Below are positions 8,082 through 14,580 of a DNA stretch of 32,186 nt, piece by piece. Position numbers and translations under genes: made by a program. Position 1 is the first letter of the stretch. Each line of letters opens with the position of its first letter. A model generated the notes under the pieces. That model had not been told where the DNA came from. It saw only the letters and a program-made list of their open reading frames with translations, and did no database searches. The stretch lies in IMG/VR virus record IMGVR_UViG_3300025138_012222, positions 1-32,186 of that record; one strand, given 5' to 3'. Source of the DNA: a virus.

Positions 8082-8183
8082 ATGACAACAACAAAAGATT
8101 ACAAAAATTCTATTTTTAATCCACTTAGAATTAAATTTGCTGGCACAATTAAGCCATCTAATAAAAGCAAAAGAATAGCATGA
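8082..8183 (+). CDS. Tiny basic protein (33 aa), unknown
   Basis: MTTTKDYKNSIFNPLRIKFAG followed by a Lys/Ser-rich tail. AAGGAG lies five bases before the ATG, which is a strong signal. The stop (TGA) overlaps the ATG of the next small frame (ATGA). No family is recognised. Confidence 0.6.
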   Translation: MTTTKDYKNSIFNPLRIKFAGTIKPSNKSKRIA

Positions 8184-8359
8184 AGGAGGAAGAGTCGTAC
8201 ATCAACAGGAGTTGGGGACAGGCTTGGAGAATGTACAACAACATGACTTGCCTAGGATACAATCCTAAATGCGTAACACACGAAACACACTACGAAATAA
8301 AATGGAGGAGACCAATTGAAAATACTAACGAAAATAATAGACTCACTGTTAACAAGTAA
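8180..8359 (+). CDS. Small protein with Cys/His spacing (59 aa), unknown
   Basis: MKEEESYINRSWGQAWRMYNN, then CLGYNPKCVTHETHYEI and a polar end. The start is in ATGA overlap with the previous gene, but no ribosome binding site precedes it, so translation would depend on coupling. Two Cys (24, 31) and two His (34, 37) could bind a metal, though this is only a spacing observation. The 3' end overlaps the next small gene by 44 bases in another frame, which lowers confidence in one of the two. Confidence 0.5.
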   Translation: MKEEESYINRSWGQAWRMYNNMTCLGYNPKCVTHETHYEIKWRRPIENTNENNRLTVNK

Positions 8360-8462
8360 TTACGATCGAAGAAAAAAGTGGGCAGAATCATATCTTGCTA
8401 AATCTGTAGATCTTACTGACTTAGAATACAGACAAAGAGAACTTACACGTATGGGGTTATAA
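8316..8462 (+). CDS. DUF3563-like small protein, TTG start (48 aa)
   Basis: The start is TTG 8316 because a strong GGAGGA (8304-8309) lies six bases upstream and no ATG is nearby. The translated end, YLAKSVDLTDLEYRQRELTR, fits the pattern I know from DUF3563 proteins (YLA-SVDL-DLE-R-R-LDR), small bacterial and phage proteins of unknown function. The N-terminus is basic and hydrophobic (KILTKIIDSLLTS). The stop codon is inside the loop of a hairpin (8446-8475). It overlaps the previous small frame by 44 bases. The family call is from memory of the motif, not from a search. Confidence 0.65.
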   Translation: MKILTKIIDSLLTSNYDRRKKWAESYLAKSVDLTDLEYRQRELTRMGL

Positions 8463-8475
8463 AACCTCTTACGTG
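8446..8475 (+). terminator. Long hairpin over the stop codon of the DUF3563-like gene
   Basis: A 13-bp stem (8446-8458 with 8463-8475), with one T-T mismatch and one G-T pair, is closed by loop ATAA. The TAA stop at 8460-8462 is in that loop. No T-run follows. It is likely a transcript end or RNA-stability element, closing the tiny-gene cluster just before the promoter at 8489. Confidence 0.6.
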
Positions 8476-8488
8476 GGCCACTCGGCCA

Positions 8489-8517
8489 TTGACACCTAGC
8501 CTTTAAAAATATATAAT
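8489..8517 (+). promoter_or_regulatory. Consensus promoter directly on the aminotransferase start
   Basis: TTGACA (8489-8494) and TATAAT (8512-8517) are perfect hexamers with a 17-base spacer. The expected transcript start (~8524) is only about two bases before ATG 8526, so the message would be essentially leaderless. It is the first promoter of the glycan block. Confidence 0.8.
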
Positions 8518-8525
8518 TGACGTAT

Positions 8526-9656
8526 ATGCGTGAAATCAACAGTTTCCAAAAATTTGTTATCGACAGTCAACTTGTAACAAAAACCTACGATTACACTATT
8601 GAACTGAAAGATGGTACAAAACTTATTGACACATTAAGTGGTCTATGGTGTACTCCATTAGGGTACAGTCAAGACACTCTAAAAACTGCGGCATATGAAC
8701 AAAGTTTAATCAATCCTTACTACAACAATTACCTACATACTAACAATGAAGTGACAGAACAATTTGCCATAGAACTTTGCGAAATTACTGACACTGAACG
8801 TGTATATTTTACTACATCGGGCAGTGCCGCAGTCGAAACAGCAATAAAAATTGCTCTGCATATCAATCCAGGTACTAATCAATGTATTGTGTGCAAACAC
8901 AGTTATCACGGTTCTACAATACTATCAGCAAACGCAAGTGATCACAAAATAAACAAATGGGCAGGAAATATACAAGATCCTTTAGTCACACACAAATTTG
9001 CAAACGCAGAAGAATTAGAACAATTAATTAATTTAGATGTAGCGTTTATTATTGTCGAACCAATTATAGCAGCCGGAGGTGTGTACCAACACTCTCCAGA
9101 AGTATTCAAACTGCTGAAACAAGCACAAGATAAAAATACAATCATTATCTTTGATGAAACAGTGACCGGATTTGGCAAGATTGGACCAATGTTTGCACAA
9201 GATCATTACAATTTCAAACCTGATATTTTAGTCTTAGGCAAAGGCATCAGTAATGGTTATTTTCCGTTATCTGCTACACTGTTAAACAAAAAAGTCAGTG
9301 ATCAGATAAAGTTTTTCAACCATGGTTTTACTGCCAGCGGACATCCAATTGGTAGTGCAGTTGGTCTAGAGATGTTGAAACTGTGTAAAAAAGGATTTGA
9401 TCATTCAAGATTCGATATTCATCTAAGCCATGAAAAACTAGTTGAACACAGACATATAGGTTGTATGGGTGCTGTGCAGTTTAAAAGAATGACTGTTGCA
9501 TACAAATTTGTACAAGCAATGCGTGAAAAAGGTTATATGCTAGAAGTTGGTAGTGAAAATATCAGCAGTGTGTGTTATTGCTTGCCTTATATCATCTCTG
9601 ATCAGGATTACAAGCAGTTTATGGATACTATTTTACAAACCATAGATCAAATATAA
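8526..9656 (+). CDS. Class III (PLP-dependent) aminotransferase
   Basis: The enzyme moves an amino group between an amine donor and an aldehyde or ketone acceptor using pyridoxal phosphate. In 376 residues from ATG 8526, the fold type I class III pattern is clear: TSGSAAVETAIKIA at about 97-110 (phosphate contact), SYHG at ~126-129 (ring stacking), EP at ~178, FDETVTGFG at ~209-217 with the PLP-ring Asp (D210), and LGKGISNGYFPLSA with the Schiff-base Lys (K239). It is shorter than BioA or ornithine aminotransferase (about 420-450 aa), with a reduced C-terminal domain, so substrate cannot be told. A TTG at 8517 is in frame but lies on the -10 box, so ATG 8526 is preferred. Its neighbours are radical SAM and PP-loop genes, suggesting an aminated small molecule or sugar. 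Confidence 0.88.
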   Translation: MREINSFQKFVIDSQLVTKTYDYTIELKDGTKLIDTLSGLWCTPLGYSQDTLKTAAYEQSLINPYYNNYLHTNNEVTEQFAIELCEITDTERVYFTTSGSAAVETAIKIALHINPGTNQCIVCKHSYHGSTILSANASDHKINKWAGNIQDPLVTHKFANAEELEQLINLDVAFIIVEPIIAAGGVYQHSPEVFKLLKQAQDKNTIIIFDETVTGFGKIGPMFAQDHYNFKPDILVLGKGISNGYFPLSATLLNKKVSDQIKFFNHGFTASGHPIGSAVGLEMLKLCKKGFDHSRFDIHLSHEKLVEHRHIGCMGAVQFKRMTVAYKFVQAMREKGYMLEVGSENISSVCYCLPYIISDQDYKQFMDTILQTIDQI

Positions 9657-9669
9657 GGTACATAAATGT

Positions 9670-10539
9670 ATGTACACTCCACAAAAATGGCATATTGAAC
9701 CAACTTCAAGATGTACTTTAGAATGCCCAGGCTGTGACAGAACTTGGTTTAAGAAAACATTTAAAAAAAGTCTTATACATGATTTAGATGTTGATGAGAT
9801 TATAAATTTTTTTTTAGACAACAAATTTACTAATCAACACATAACACTTTGTGGAAATAATGGTGACCCTATCTACCATCCAAAGTTCATTTATCTAGTA
9901 CAAGCATTAAAAGCCATAGGAAGCACACTCCATATACATACAAACGGCTCAGCAAAAACTCCAAAATTTTGGAAAGAATTATGTTCTTTCTTGACTGTGA
10001 AAGATAAAATTACTTTTGCTATCGACGGCTTGCCTAGCAACAATCATGTCTATAGAATTAACTCTAACTGGAAACAGGTAGAACAAGCAATCAAAATCAC
10101 CAGCCAATCTTATGTGCAGACTTGTTGGCAATACATTGTGTTCAAATACAATCAAGATCAAATACAGGAAGCACAACAATTGTCCAAAAAATTAGGCATT
10201 GATGAATTTAAAATTCTTAAAAGTCACAGATGGCAAGATGACAGTGTTCAAAGTTATATGCCAGATGCTACATATGTTACCAAGCAAAGTGTGGGGCAAG
10301 ATATGCAACCAGATTGTATAAAAGAAAAAGAAATATACATCGACGCAGAAGGGTTTTTATATCCATGTTGTTATACAGCGGCTCATAGAACCAAAAGAAA
10401 AACTGTATTCTTTAAAAACAGGTTGCATATAACAGATAAAAATTTTGCATTTTTGCCTTGTCATACACAATTTGTAAAAAATGCACAAGATTATAATACT
10501 GCGGATCTAATTTGTAAAACACACTGTTCTCAGTTATAA
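9670..10539 (+). CDS. Radical SAM protein with SPASM-like Cys-rich end
   Basis: This is a 4Fe-4S/S-adenosylmethionine radical enzyme. The cluster motif CTLECPGC gives C15-x3-C19-x2-C22. A GGE-like position is CGNNGDP, and the barrel continues through HIHTNGS and FAIDGL. The C-terminus has further cysteines (YPCCYTAAH, LPCHTQF, ICKTHCSQL) like the auxiliary-cluster SPASM/twitch region. At 289 aa it is compact. It is clearly related to the second radical SAM gene at 26272 (shared layout: CG-x3-GDP-x2-HP-x-F, then IHTNG, IDGL, NH-YR, IVFK-N--QI). The substrate is unknown. It follows the aminotransferase by 13 bases and precedes the tRNA pair. A ferredoxin gene at 13049 could supply electrons. 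Confidence 0.88.
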   Translation: MYTPQKWHIEPTSRCTLECPGCDRTWFKKTFKKSLIHDLDVDEIINFFLDNKFTNQHITLCGNNGDPIYHPKFIYLVQALKAIGSTLHIHTNGSAKTPKFWKELCSFLTVKDKITFAIDGLPSNNHVYRINSNWKQVEQAIKITSQSYVQTCWQYIVFKYNQDQIQEAQQLSKKLGIDEFKILKSHRWQDDSVQSYMPDATYVTKQSVGQDMQPDCIKEKEIYIDAEGFLYPCCYTAAHRTKRKTVFFKNRLHITDKNFAFLPCHTQFVKNAQDYNTADLICKTHCSQL

Positions 10540-10549
10540 TTAAAAGCAC

Positions 10550-10625
<76 letters not shown>

Positions 10626-10628
10626 AAA

Positions 10629-10718
10629 GGAAGGATGGCAGAGTGGTTGATTGCAACAGTCTTGAAAACTGTCGAAGGTGCAAGCCTTCCGTGAGTTCGA
10701 ATCTCACTCCTTCCGCCA
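10629..10718 (+). tRNA. tRNA-Ser (anticodon TGA), CCA encoded
   Basis: Class II tRNA, 90 bases: acceptor GGAAGGA with TCCTTCC, anticodon stem ACAGT/ACTGT with loop CTTGAAA (TGA at 10663-10665), long variable arm with stem GAAGG/CCTTC, T arm GTGAG-TTCGAAT-CTCAC, then GCCA. All stems pair well. It reads TCA, a frequent Ser codon here. Only three bases separate it from the tRNA-Thr. Confidence 0.97.
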
Positions 10719-10731
10719 ACTAACTATTTTT

Positions 10732-12072
10732 ATGTTTGATGCAAATAAAGAACTATTCTGGTGGCCCTGGACGTTGAGTCTACAGGACACTGTGGTTACA
10801 TCTCCCAAACAATTGCAAAATTTTTGGAAAAGTTTGGATATTGTAAAACATGAAAATATGTTTAATCAAAGAGCATTCTACTGTAATTCTAGATTTGATA
10901 CAAAAAAGGTACAAGTGTGTGATCAAATTATACGCACTTTGGATTATATACCACCCAACAATTGGTCATCTGATAGCAAATTTACCATAAAAGATTATCA
11001 AACTTATGCATTGGAAAAATTTGATCGACAGATGCGTTCTATTGTGGAACATGCAAACACAGACAATATATGGTTGGCAATGAGTGGTGGCATAGACTCA
11101 ACGATGTGTGCGGCATGGTTGTATCATAACAAGATAAATTTTACTGGATTTTCAATGATAAACGTTCATGTAGACGGATATTATAACAAACTGACATACG
11201 AGATTACTGCAAAAAAAATTTGTGATACATTAGGCATTCCGTTTGAATATGTAGATGTGTCAAGTGAATACAATGACGGAATAAACCCAATAACTGATTA
11301 TTGTAGTGCGGACAACTATGCTATTCCACAAACAAATCATCATGTAGAAGCCACGTGGACATTGCAATCTGTAAATTCAAGATCAAAAAATTACGATGGC
11401 GCATGTATAATAGAAGCCAACGGTGGTGATAATTTATTCTTACACAACCAATGCACATGGGATAGAATGATTCCAAAAACACATGCTAAATTTTTAGAAA
11501 ATAATAATTTTCCTTATTCAATGTTGAACAACTATGATTACCTAAATGGCAGATATAGCGATACTTGGAAAAAATATGCTAAATTAGCAAATTGCGATCA
11601 TGGCCAACATCAGTTATTTTCTCCTGCTCTAGAACACAATATAGGGCCATCACTAACCAAAGACGAGTTATACAATTGCACATACACTCCTTTTTTAAAC
11701 AAAGAATGGTATGATATGTGGCACAGCATACAGTTCGATGATATTAATTACGACACTTGGTTTGACTTGACTGATGTGCAATGGCTTAAAAAACAGATAG
11801 CGTATTACACATCAAACGAAATAGCAGATACGGTCAAGCATTTTCCTTGTGTAGAAACTTTTTACACTCCGGGCGAATTTAATCACAATTGGTTTATGAA
11901 CGAATTCAAAAAATTTATAGACATATTTGCGGAATCAAAACATGTGTACATCAGTTTATACTGGACTATGGCTAGCGAAGTGTTACACAATTATAAAAAA
12001 ATATCGCCAGATACCATGCAAAGATTACACGCTACTAATTGGTACTTAAAACATGGCAAGTCAAAATTCTAA
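10732..12072 (+). CDS. Asparagine-synthase-like PP-loop ATPase without glutaminase domain
   Basis: The protein has the ATP-pyrophosphatase P-loop SGGIDST at 118-124 (MSGGIDSTMCAAWLYH), as in the synthetase half of asparagine synthetase (SGGLDS), and a later GGDNLF segment that resembles the GGDELF segment of that family. There is no N-terminal Cys nucleophile or glutaminase domain, so it would adenylate an acid and use free ammonia or another amine, or need a partner. Length is 446 aa. The ATG at 10732 is chosen; an upstream frame extension starts inside the tRNA-Ser and is rejected. The ATG is only 13 bases after the tRNA CCA and has no ribosome binding site. It overlaps the next small gene by 20 bases. 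A full AsnB-like protein is encoded at 19810. Confidence 0.83.
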   Translation: MFDANKELFWWPWTLSLQDTVVTSPKQLQNFWKSLDIVKHENMFNQRAFYCNSRFDTKKVQVCDQIIRTLDYIPPNNWSSDSKFTIKDYQTYALEKFDRQMRSIVEHANTDNIWLAMSGGIDSTMCAAWLYHNKINFTGFSMINVHVDGYYNKLTYEITAKKICDTLGIPFEYVDVSSEYNDGINPITDYCSADNYAIPQTNHHVEATWTLQSVNSRSKNYDGACIIEANGGDNLFLHNQCTWDRMIPKTHAKFLENNNFPYSMLNNYDYLNGRYSDTWKKYAKLANCDHGQHQLFSPALEHNIGPSLTKDELYNCTYTPFLNKEWYDMWHSIQFDDINYDTWFDLTDVQWLKKQIAYYTSNEIADTVKHFPCVETFYTPGEFNHNWFMNEFKKFIDIFAESKHVYISLYWTMASEVLHNYKKISPDTMQRLHATNWYLKHGKSKF

Positions 12073-12304
12073 AGATTTTGATTCAAAATATAGTTGGAGA
12101 ATTGAAATTCCTGTGGGCGGTTGGCCTAATGGGGTTAATCGTGCATTCAAAATAAAATCGCAGTATGATGCATGGTTAGTAGAGAATGACATTGATGGTG
12201 ATTCATATTATAATTTTTTATATTTGCAAAATGAAATGGATGTAATATACTTTAAACTAAGTTGGATATATAATCAAAACTACAGGGCAATTAAACTACG
12301 ATGA
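12053..12304 (+). CDS. Unknown small protein (83 aa)
   Basis: MASQNSKDFDSKYSWRIEIPVGGWPNGVNRAFKIK, then YDAWLVENDIDGDSYYNFLYLQNEMDVIYFKLSW. It reads like a compact alpha/beta protein rich in Tyr and Trp. There is no known motif and no membrane segment. It overlaps the PP-loop gene by 20 bases upstream and the glycosyltransferase by 4 bases (ATGA) downstream, so it is part of the same translation chain and may be a partner of either. Function is unknown. Confidence 0.72.
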   Translation: MASQNSKDFDSKYSWRIEIPVGGWPNGVNRAFKIKSQYDAWLVENDIDGDSYYNFLYLQNEMDVIYFKLSWIYNQNYRAIKLR

Positions 12305-13023
12305 AAAACGCAATAATACAATACGATGTAGACTCTAACAAATATGATGATCCACGATTCAACAATTTGACAAGATCTGACATAATAAAGTACTCAACAC
12401 ACAGCATTGGTGAATACTGTAAAAAATATGATATTGATCATGTGGTAATAAATCAACCAAAACTAGAAAATATAAAACATCCAGTGTTCGAAAGATTTGA
12501 TTTAATTTTAGATGATACTTGGTGGAACAAATATGAACAAATTTTGCATGTTGATTCAGATGTAATTGTACATGAGTCTGTGCCAAATTTTTTCGAAGAA
12601 CATTCAAATCCTGTGTCTATGAAAACTGCAATATATCCCAAGTACAACTCCAGCAGTCAGCAATGGTGGCAAGCAAACGTAAAACACAGTCTATATAAAA
12701 AATTGAATCCTGCAGACTGTGTAGAAAGATTTTTCCAGACAGGAGTATTTGGGTTAACCAAACACAGTGCAAGATGTTTAAGACCTTACATTAAAAATTT
12801 TAGGATGTTGGATTCGTGGGATGATGGACAAATTATCAATTGGGCATTTATAGCCTCTGGAGTACAACATGAAAAAGTATCACAAAAATGGAACTTTAAA
12901 CTGCGAGACAAATTAGTGCCTAATAATAAGACTGCATATTTTATACATCCTGCAGGTGGAAGAAAGCATCGCAAAGACAGTCATATACAAAAATATTGTA
13001 GAGCAAGATGGCCCAATTTATAA
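12301..13023 (+). CDS. Glycosyltransferase, GT8-like (DSD motif)
   Basis: The 240-residue protein has the GT-A layout: a Rossmann-like start, FERFDLIL-DD-WW-KY, then the metal and nucleotide-sugar motif LHVDSDVIVHESVP (D85-x-D87), and a C-terminal HPAGGRKHRK. It would transfer a sugar from a nucleotide-sugar donor. It is clearly homologous to the minus-strand gene at 30904-31614: both have YST-S----Y, HP-FER-DLIL-D-WW-KY, D-D-V, and R-F--GVF. No membrane segment is seen, so it acts in the cytoplasm. The acceptor and the sugar are unknown. Confidence 0.8.
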   Translation: MKNAIIQYDVDSNKYDDPRFNNLTRSDIIKYSTHSIGEYCKKYDIDHVVINQPKLENIKHPVFERFDLILDDTWWNKYEQILHVDSDVIVHESVPNFFEEHSNPVSMKTAIYPKYNSSSQQWWQANVKHSLYKKLNPADCVERFFQTGVFGLTKHSARCLRPYIKNFRMLDSWDDGQIINWAFIASGVQHEKVSQKWNFKLRDKLVPNNKTAYFIHPAGGRKHRKDSHIQKYCRARWPNL

Positions 13024-13048
13024 CAAATGCTAAAGGATAGATAGTAGT

Positions 13049-13396
13049 ATGACTTATGTAGTAGGCCAAGAGTGTATCAAATGCAAACACACTGACTGTG
13101 TAGAAGTTTGTCCTGTGGATTGTTTCTATGAAGGCAAAAACACACTAGTTATAAATCCCGATGAATGCATCGACTGCGGAGTATGTGAACCAGAATGTCC
13201 TGTAGGAGCAATTGCTCCTGACACAGTTGGTGGCACAGAATTAGAATATTGGATGAAGTTCAATGCAGAACGTTCAGAGATATGGCCTGTGATTACTAAA
13301 AAGAAAGATCCATTACCAGAATCCAACGAATACTCACCAGAAAACTACAAAGAGGATAAGAAAGAATTACTAATAGATGAGCCTTGGCAAGATTAA
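13049..13396 (+). CDS. fdxA: 7Fe-8S ferredoxin, FdxA type
   Basis: Small electron carrier with one 3Fe-4S and one 4Fe-4S cluster. The Cys pattern is that of bacterial FdxA / Azotobacter ferredoxin I: C9, C17 and C50 for the 3Fe-4S cluster and C21, C40, C43, C46 for the 4Fe-4S cluster, with the extra C12 and C25 also kept ([18 protein letters not shown] and [15 protein letters not shown]). Length is 115 aa, normal for the family, including the acidic C-terminal extension ending DEPWQD. This is a host-type metabolic gene in a phage. Possible partners are the two radical SAM proteins. It is separated from neighbours by short gaps, with a weak ribosome binding site (AAAGGA). Confidence 0.93.
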   Translation: MTYVVGQECIKCKHTDCVEVCPVDCFYEGKNTLVINPDECIDCGVCEPECPVGAIAPDTVGGTELEYWMKFNAERSEIWPVITKKKDPLPESNEYSPENYKEDKKELLIDEPWQD

Positions 13397-13399
13397 TTT

Positions 13400-13414
13400 G
13401 TATTAAATACGTAC
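13400..13414 (+). promoter_or_regulatory. Candidate late promoter GTATTAAATACGTAC
   Basis: The box TTAAATA (13403-13409) lies 8 bases before ATG 13418. The whole element is almost the same as the minus-strand sequence before the gene starting at 23913 (GTATTTAAATACGTAC), sharing the core AAATACGTAC. The shared sequence before two unrelated genes points to a regulatory site. Confidence 0.5.
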
Positions 13415-13417
13415 ATA

Positions 13418-13867
13418 ATGATATTGATATCACACAGAGGTAACATCAACGGAAAAATACCTGAAAGAGAAAATACACCACAGTATATTCAGGAAGCACT
13501 AGATCAAGGATATCATGTTGAGGTTGATGTATACTCCACAGAGGTAAGCGGCTTTTATCTGGGACACGACAAACCAGACCATTTGGTATCAAGCACATGG
13601 TTAAAAATAAACTCAATCTGGTGTCATGCTAAGACTTTCAATGCTTTAGAAGGACTGGTTGCACAAGGTATACACTGTTTTTATCATCATGCAGACAAAT
13701 ACACACTAACATCAAAAGGATATATTTGGGCATTTCCTGGTCAACTAGGAGGAAAAAACACCATTGCTGTGCATCCAGATCAACTTACAGAAACAGAATA
13801 TCTAGAATGTTCAGGACTGTGCAGTGACTACGTTTCCAAGTATAAACATTTAGAGGATCAAAAATGA
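13418..13867 (+). CDS. GDPD-like (glycerophosphodiester phosphodiesterase family) short protein
   Basis: The start ISHRGNINGKIPERENTP, then HVEVDV and LGHD, carries the family's catalytic set: H6-R7 (HRG), E35 and D37, and H50. These bind the metal and act as general acid in hydrolysis of glycerophosphodiesters. The protein is only 149 aa versus about 240-300 in full enzymes, so the C-terminal half of the barrel is short or missing. A minimal variant or a changed function is possible. It overlaps the nucleotidyltransferase by 4 bases (ATGA). In a sugar-activation operon it could act on a phosphodiester intermediate, but that is inference. Confidence 0.68.
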   Translation: MILISHRGNINGKIPERENTPQYIQEALDQGYHVEVDVYSTEVSGFYLGHDKPDHLVSSTWLKINSIWCHAKTFNALEGLVAQGIHCFYHHADKYTLTSKGYIWAFPGQLGGKNTIAVHPDQLTETEYLECSGLCSDYVSKYKHLEDQK

Positions 13868-14580
13868 ACATAATAATACCTATGGCTGGAGCCGGATCAC
13901 GTTTCCAATCAGCCGGATACACTTTTCCCAAACCGTTGATTGCAGTAGAAGGTCAACCAATGATACAAAAGGTTGTAAACAATTTAAACATACAAGGTCA
14001 CTATATTTTTTTAGTGCAAAAAGCACACTACGAAAAATATAATTTAGAGTCATTGTTAAACTTAATTGCGCCAGGATGTACAATTGTGCAACTAGAGGGC
14101 ATGACTGAAGGTGCGGCCTGCACTGTGTTAACTGCAAGAGATTTGATAGACAATGATGAACCATTAATAATTTCTAATGCTGACCAATATATCGAATGGA
14201 ATGCTTTTGAAACATTGAGCGAATTCAATCATGAAGGTGTTGATGGTGGTATATTAACTTTCAACAGTGTGCATCCAAAACATTCATTTGCAAAAATTAA
14301 CGGTGACGGATATGTGACTGAAGTTGCTGAGAAAAATCCTATATCTACAAATGCCACTGTCGGCATATATCATTGGCGTAAAGGTTCAGACTTTGTAAAA
14401 TATGCAGATCAAATGATAGAAAAAAACATTCGAACCAATAATGAATTTTATGTGTGTCCTGTGTATAACGAAGCAGTACAAGATGGCAAAAAAATATTAA
14501 CAAGCATGGTTGATGAAATGTGGGGCATGGGTACACCAGAAGAACTTGATACATTCTTAAACCATAATAGGTCGAAATAA
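13864..14580 (+). CDS. Sugar-phosphate nucleotidyltransferase
   Basis: The enzyme joins NTP and a sugar 1-phosphate (or similar) to make an activated nucleotide sugar. In 238 residues the family signature is complete at the start: IIPMAGAGSRF (nucleotide-binding loop, ~4-14) and FPKPLI (21-26) with the key Lys. The metal-binding Asp is in SNADQY (D107), followed by EVAEKNP and the C-terminal TPEEL segment. It is of the short type without a trimerising left-handed helix. Start and end are both overlapped (ATGA with the GDPD-like gene, and the RuBisCO-like ATG starts on the last A of its TAA). This strongly couples it to the RuBisCO-like protein. The specific sugar cannot be read from sequence. 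Confidence 0.86.
   Translation: MNIIIPMAGAGSRFQSAGYTFPKPLIAVEGQPMIQKVVNNLNIQGHYIFLVQKAHYEKYNLESLLNLIAPGCTIVQLEGMTEGAACTVLTARDLIDNDEPLIISNADQYIEWNAFETLSEFNHEGVDGGILTFNSVHPKHSFAKINGDGYVTEVAEKNPISTNATVGIYHWRKGSDFVKYADQMIEKNIRTNNEFYVCPVYNEAVQDGKKILTSMVDEMWGMGTPEELDTFLNHNRSK

Noticed and set aside
7894-8085. 63-residue open frame over the tiny genes
   Set aside because: It begins on a stop/start overlap without a suitable ribosome binding site and runs in a different frame over the 54-residue gene at 7908, which has a proper ribosome binding site and a natural end before the next one.
8517-8525. TTG start for the aminotransferase
   Set aside because: The TTG overlaps the TATAAT box, so it would not be in the transcript. 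ATG 8526 is used.
10678-10731. Longer N-terminus for the PP-loop protein
   Set aside because: The extension lies inside the tRNA-Ser gene; ATG 10732 after the tRNA is the realistic start.
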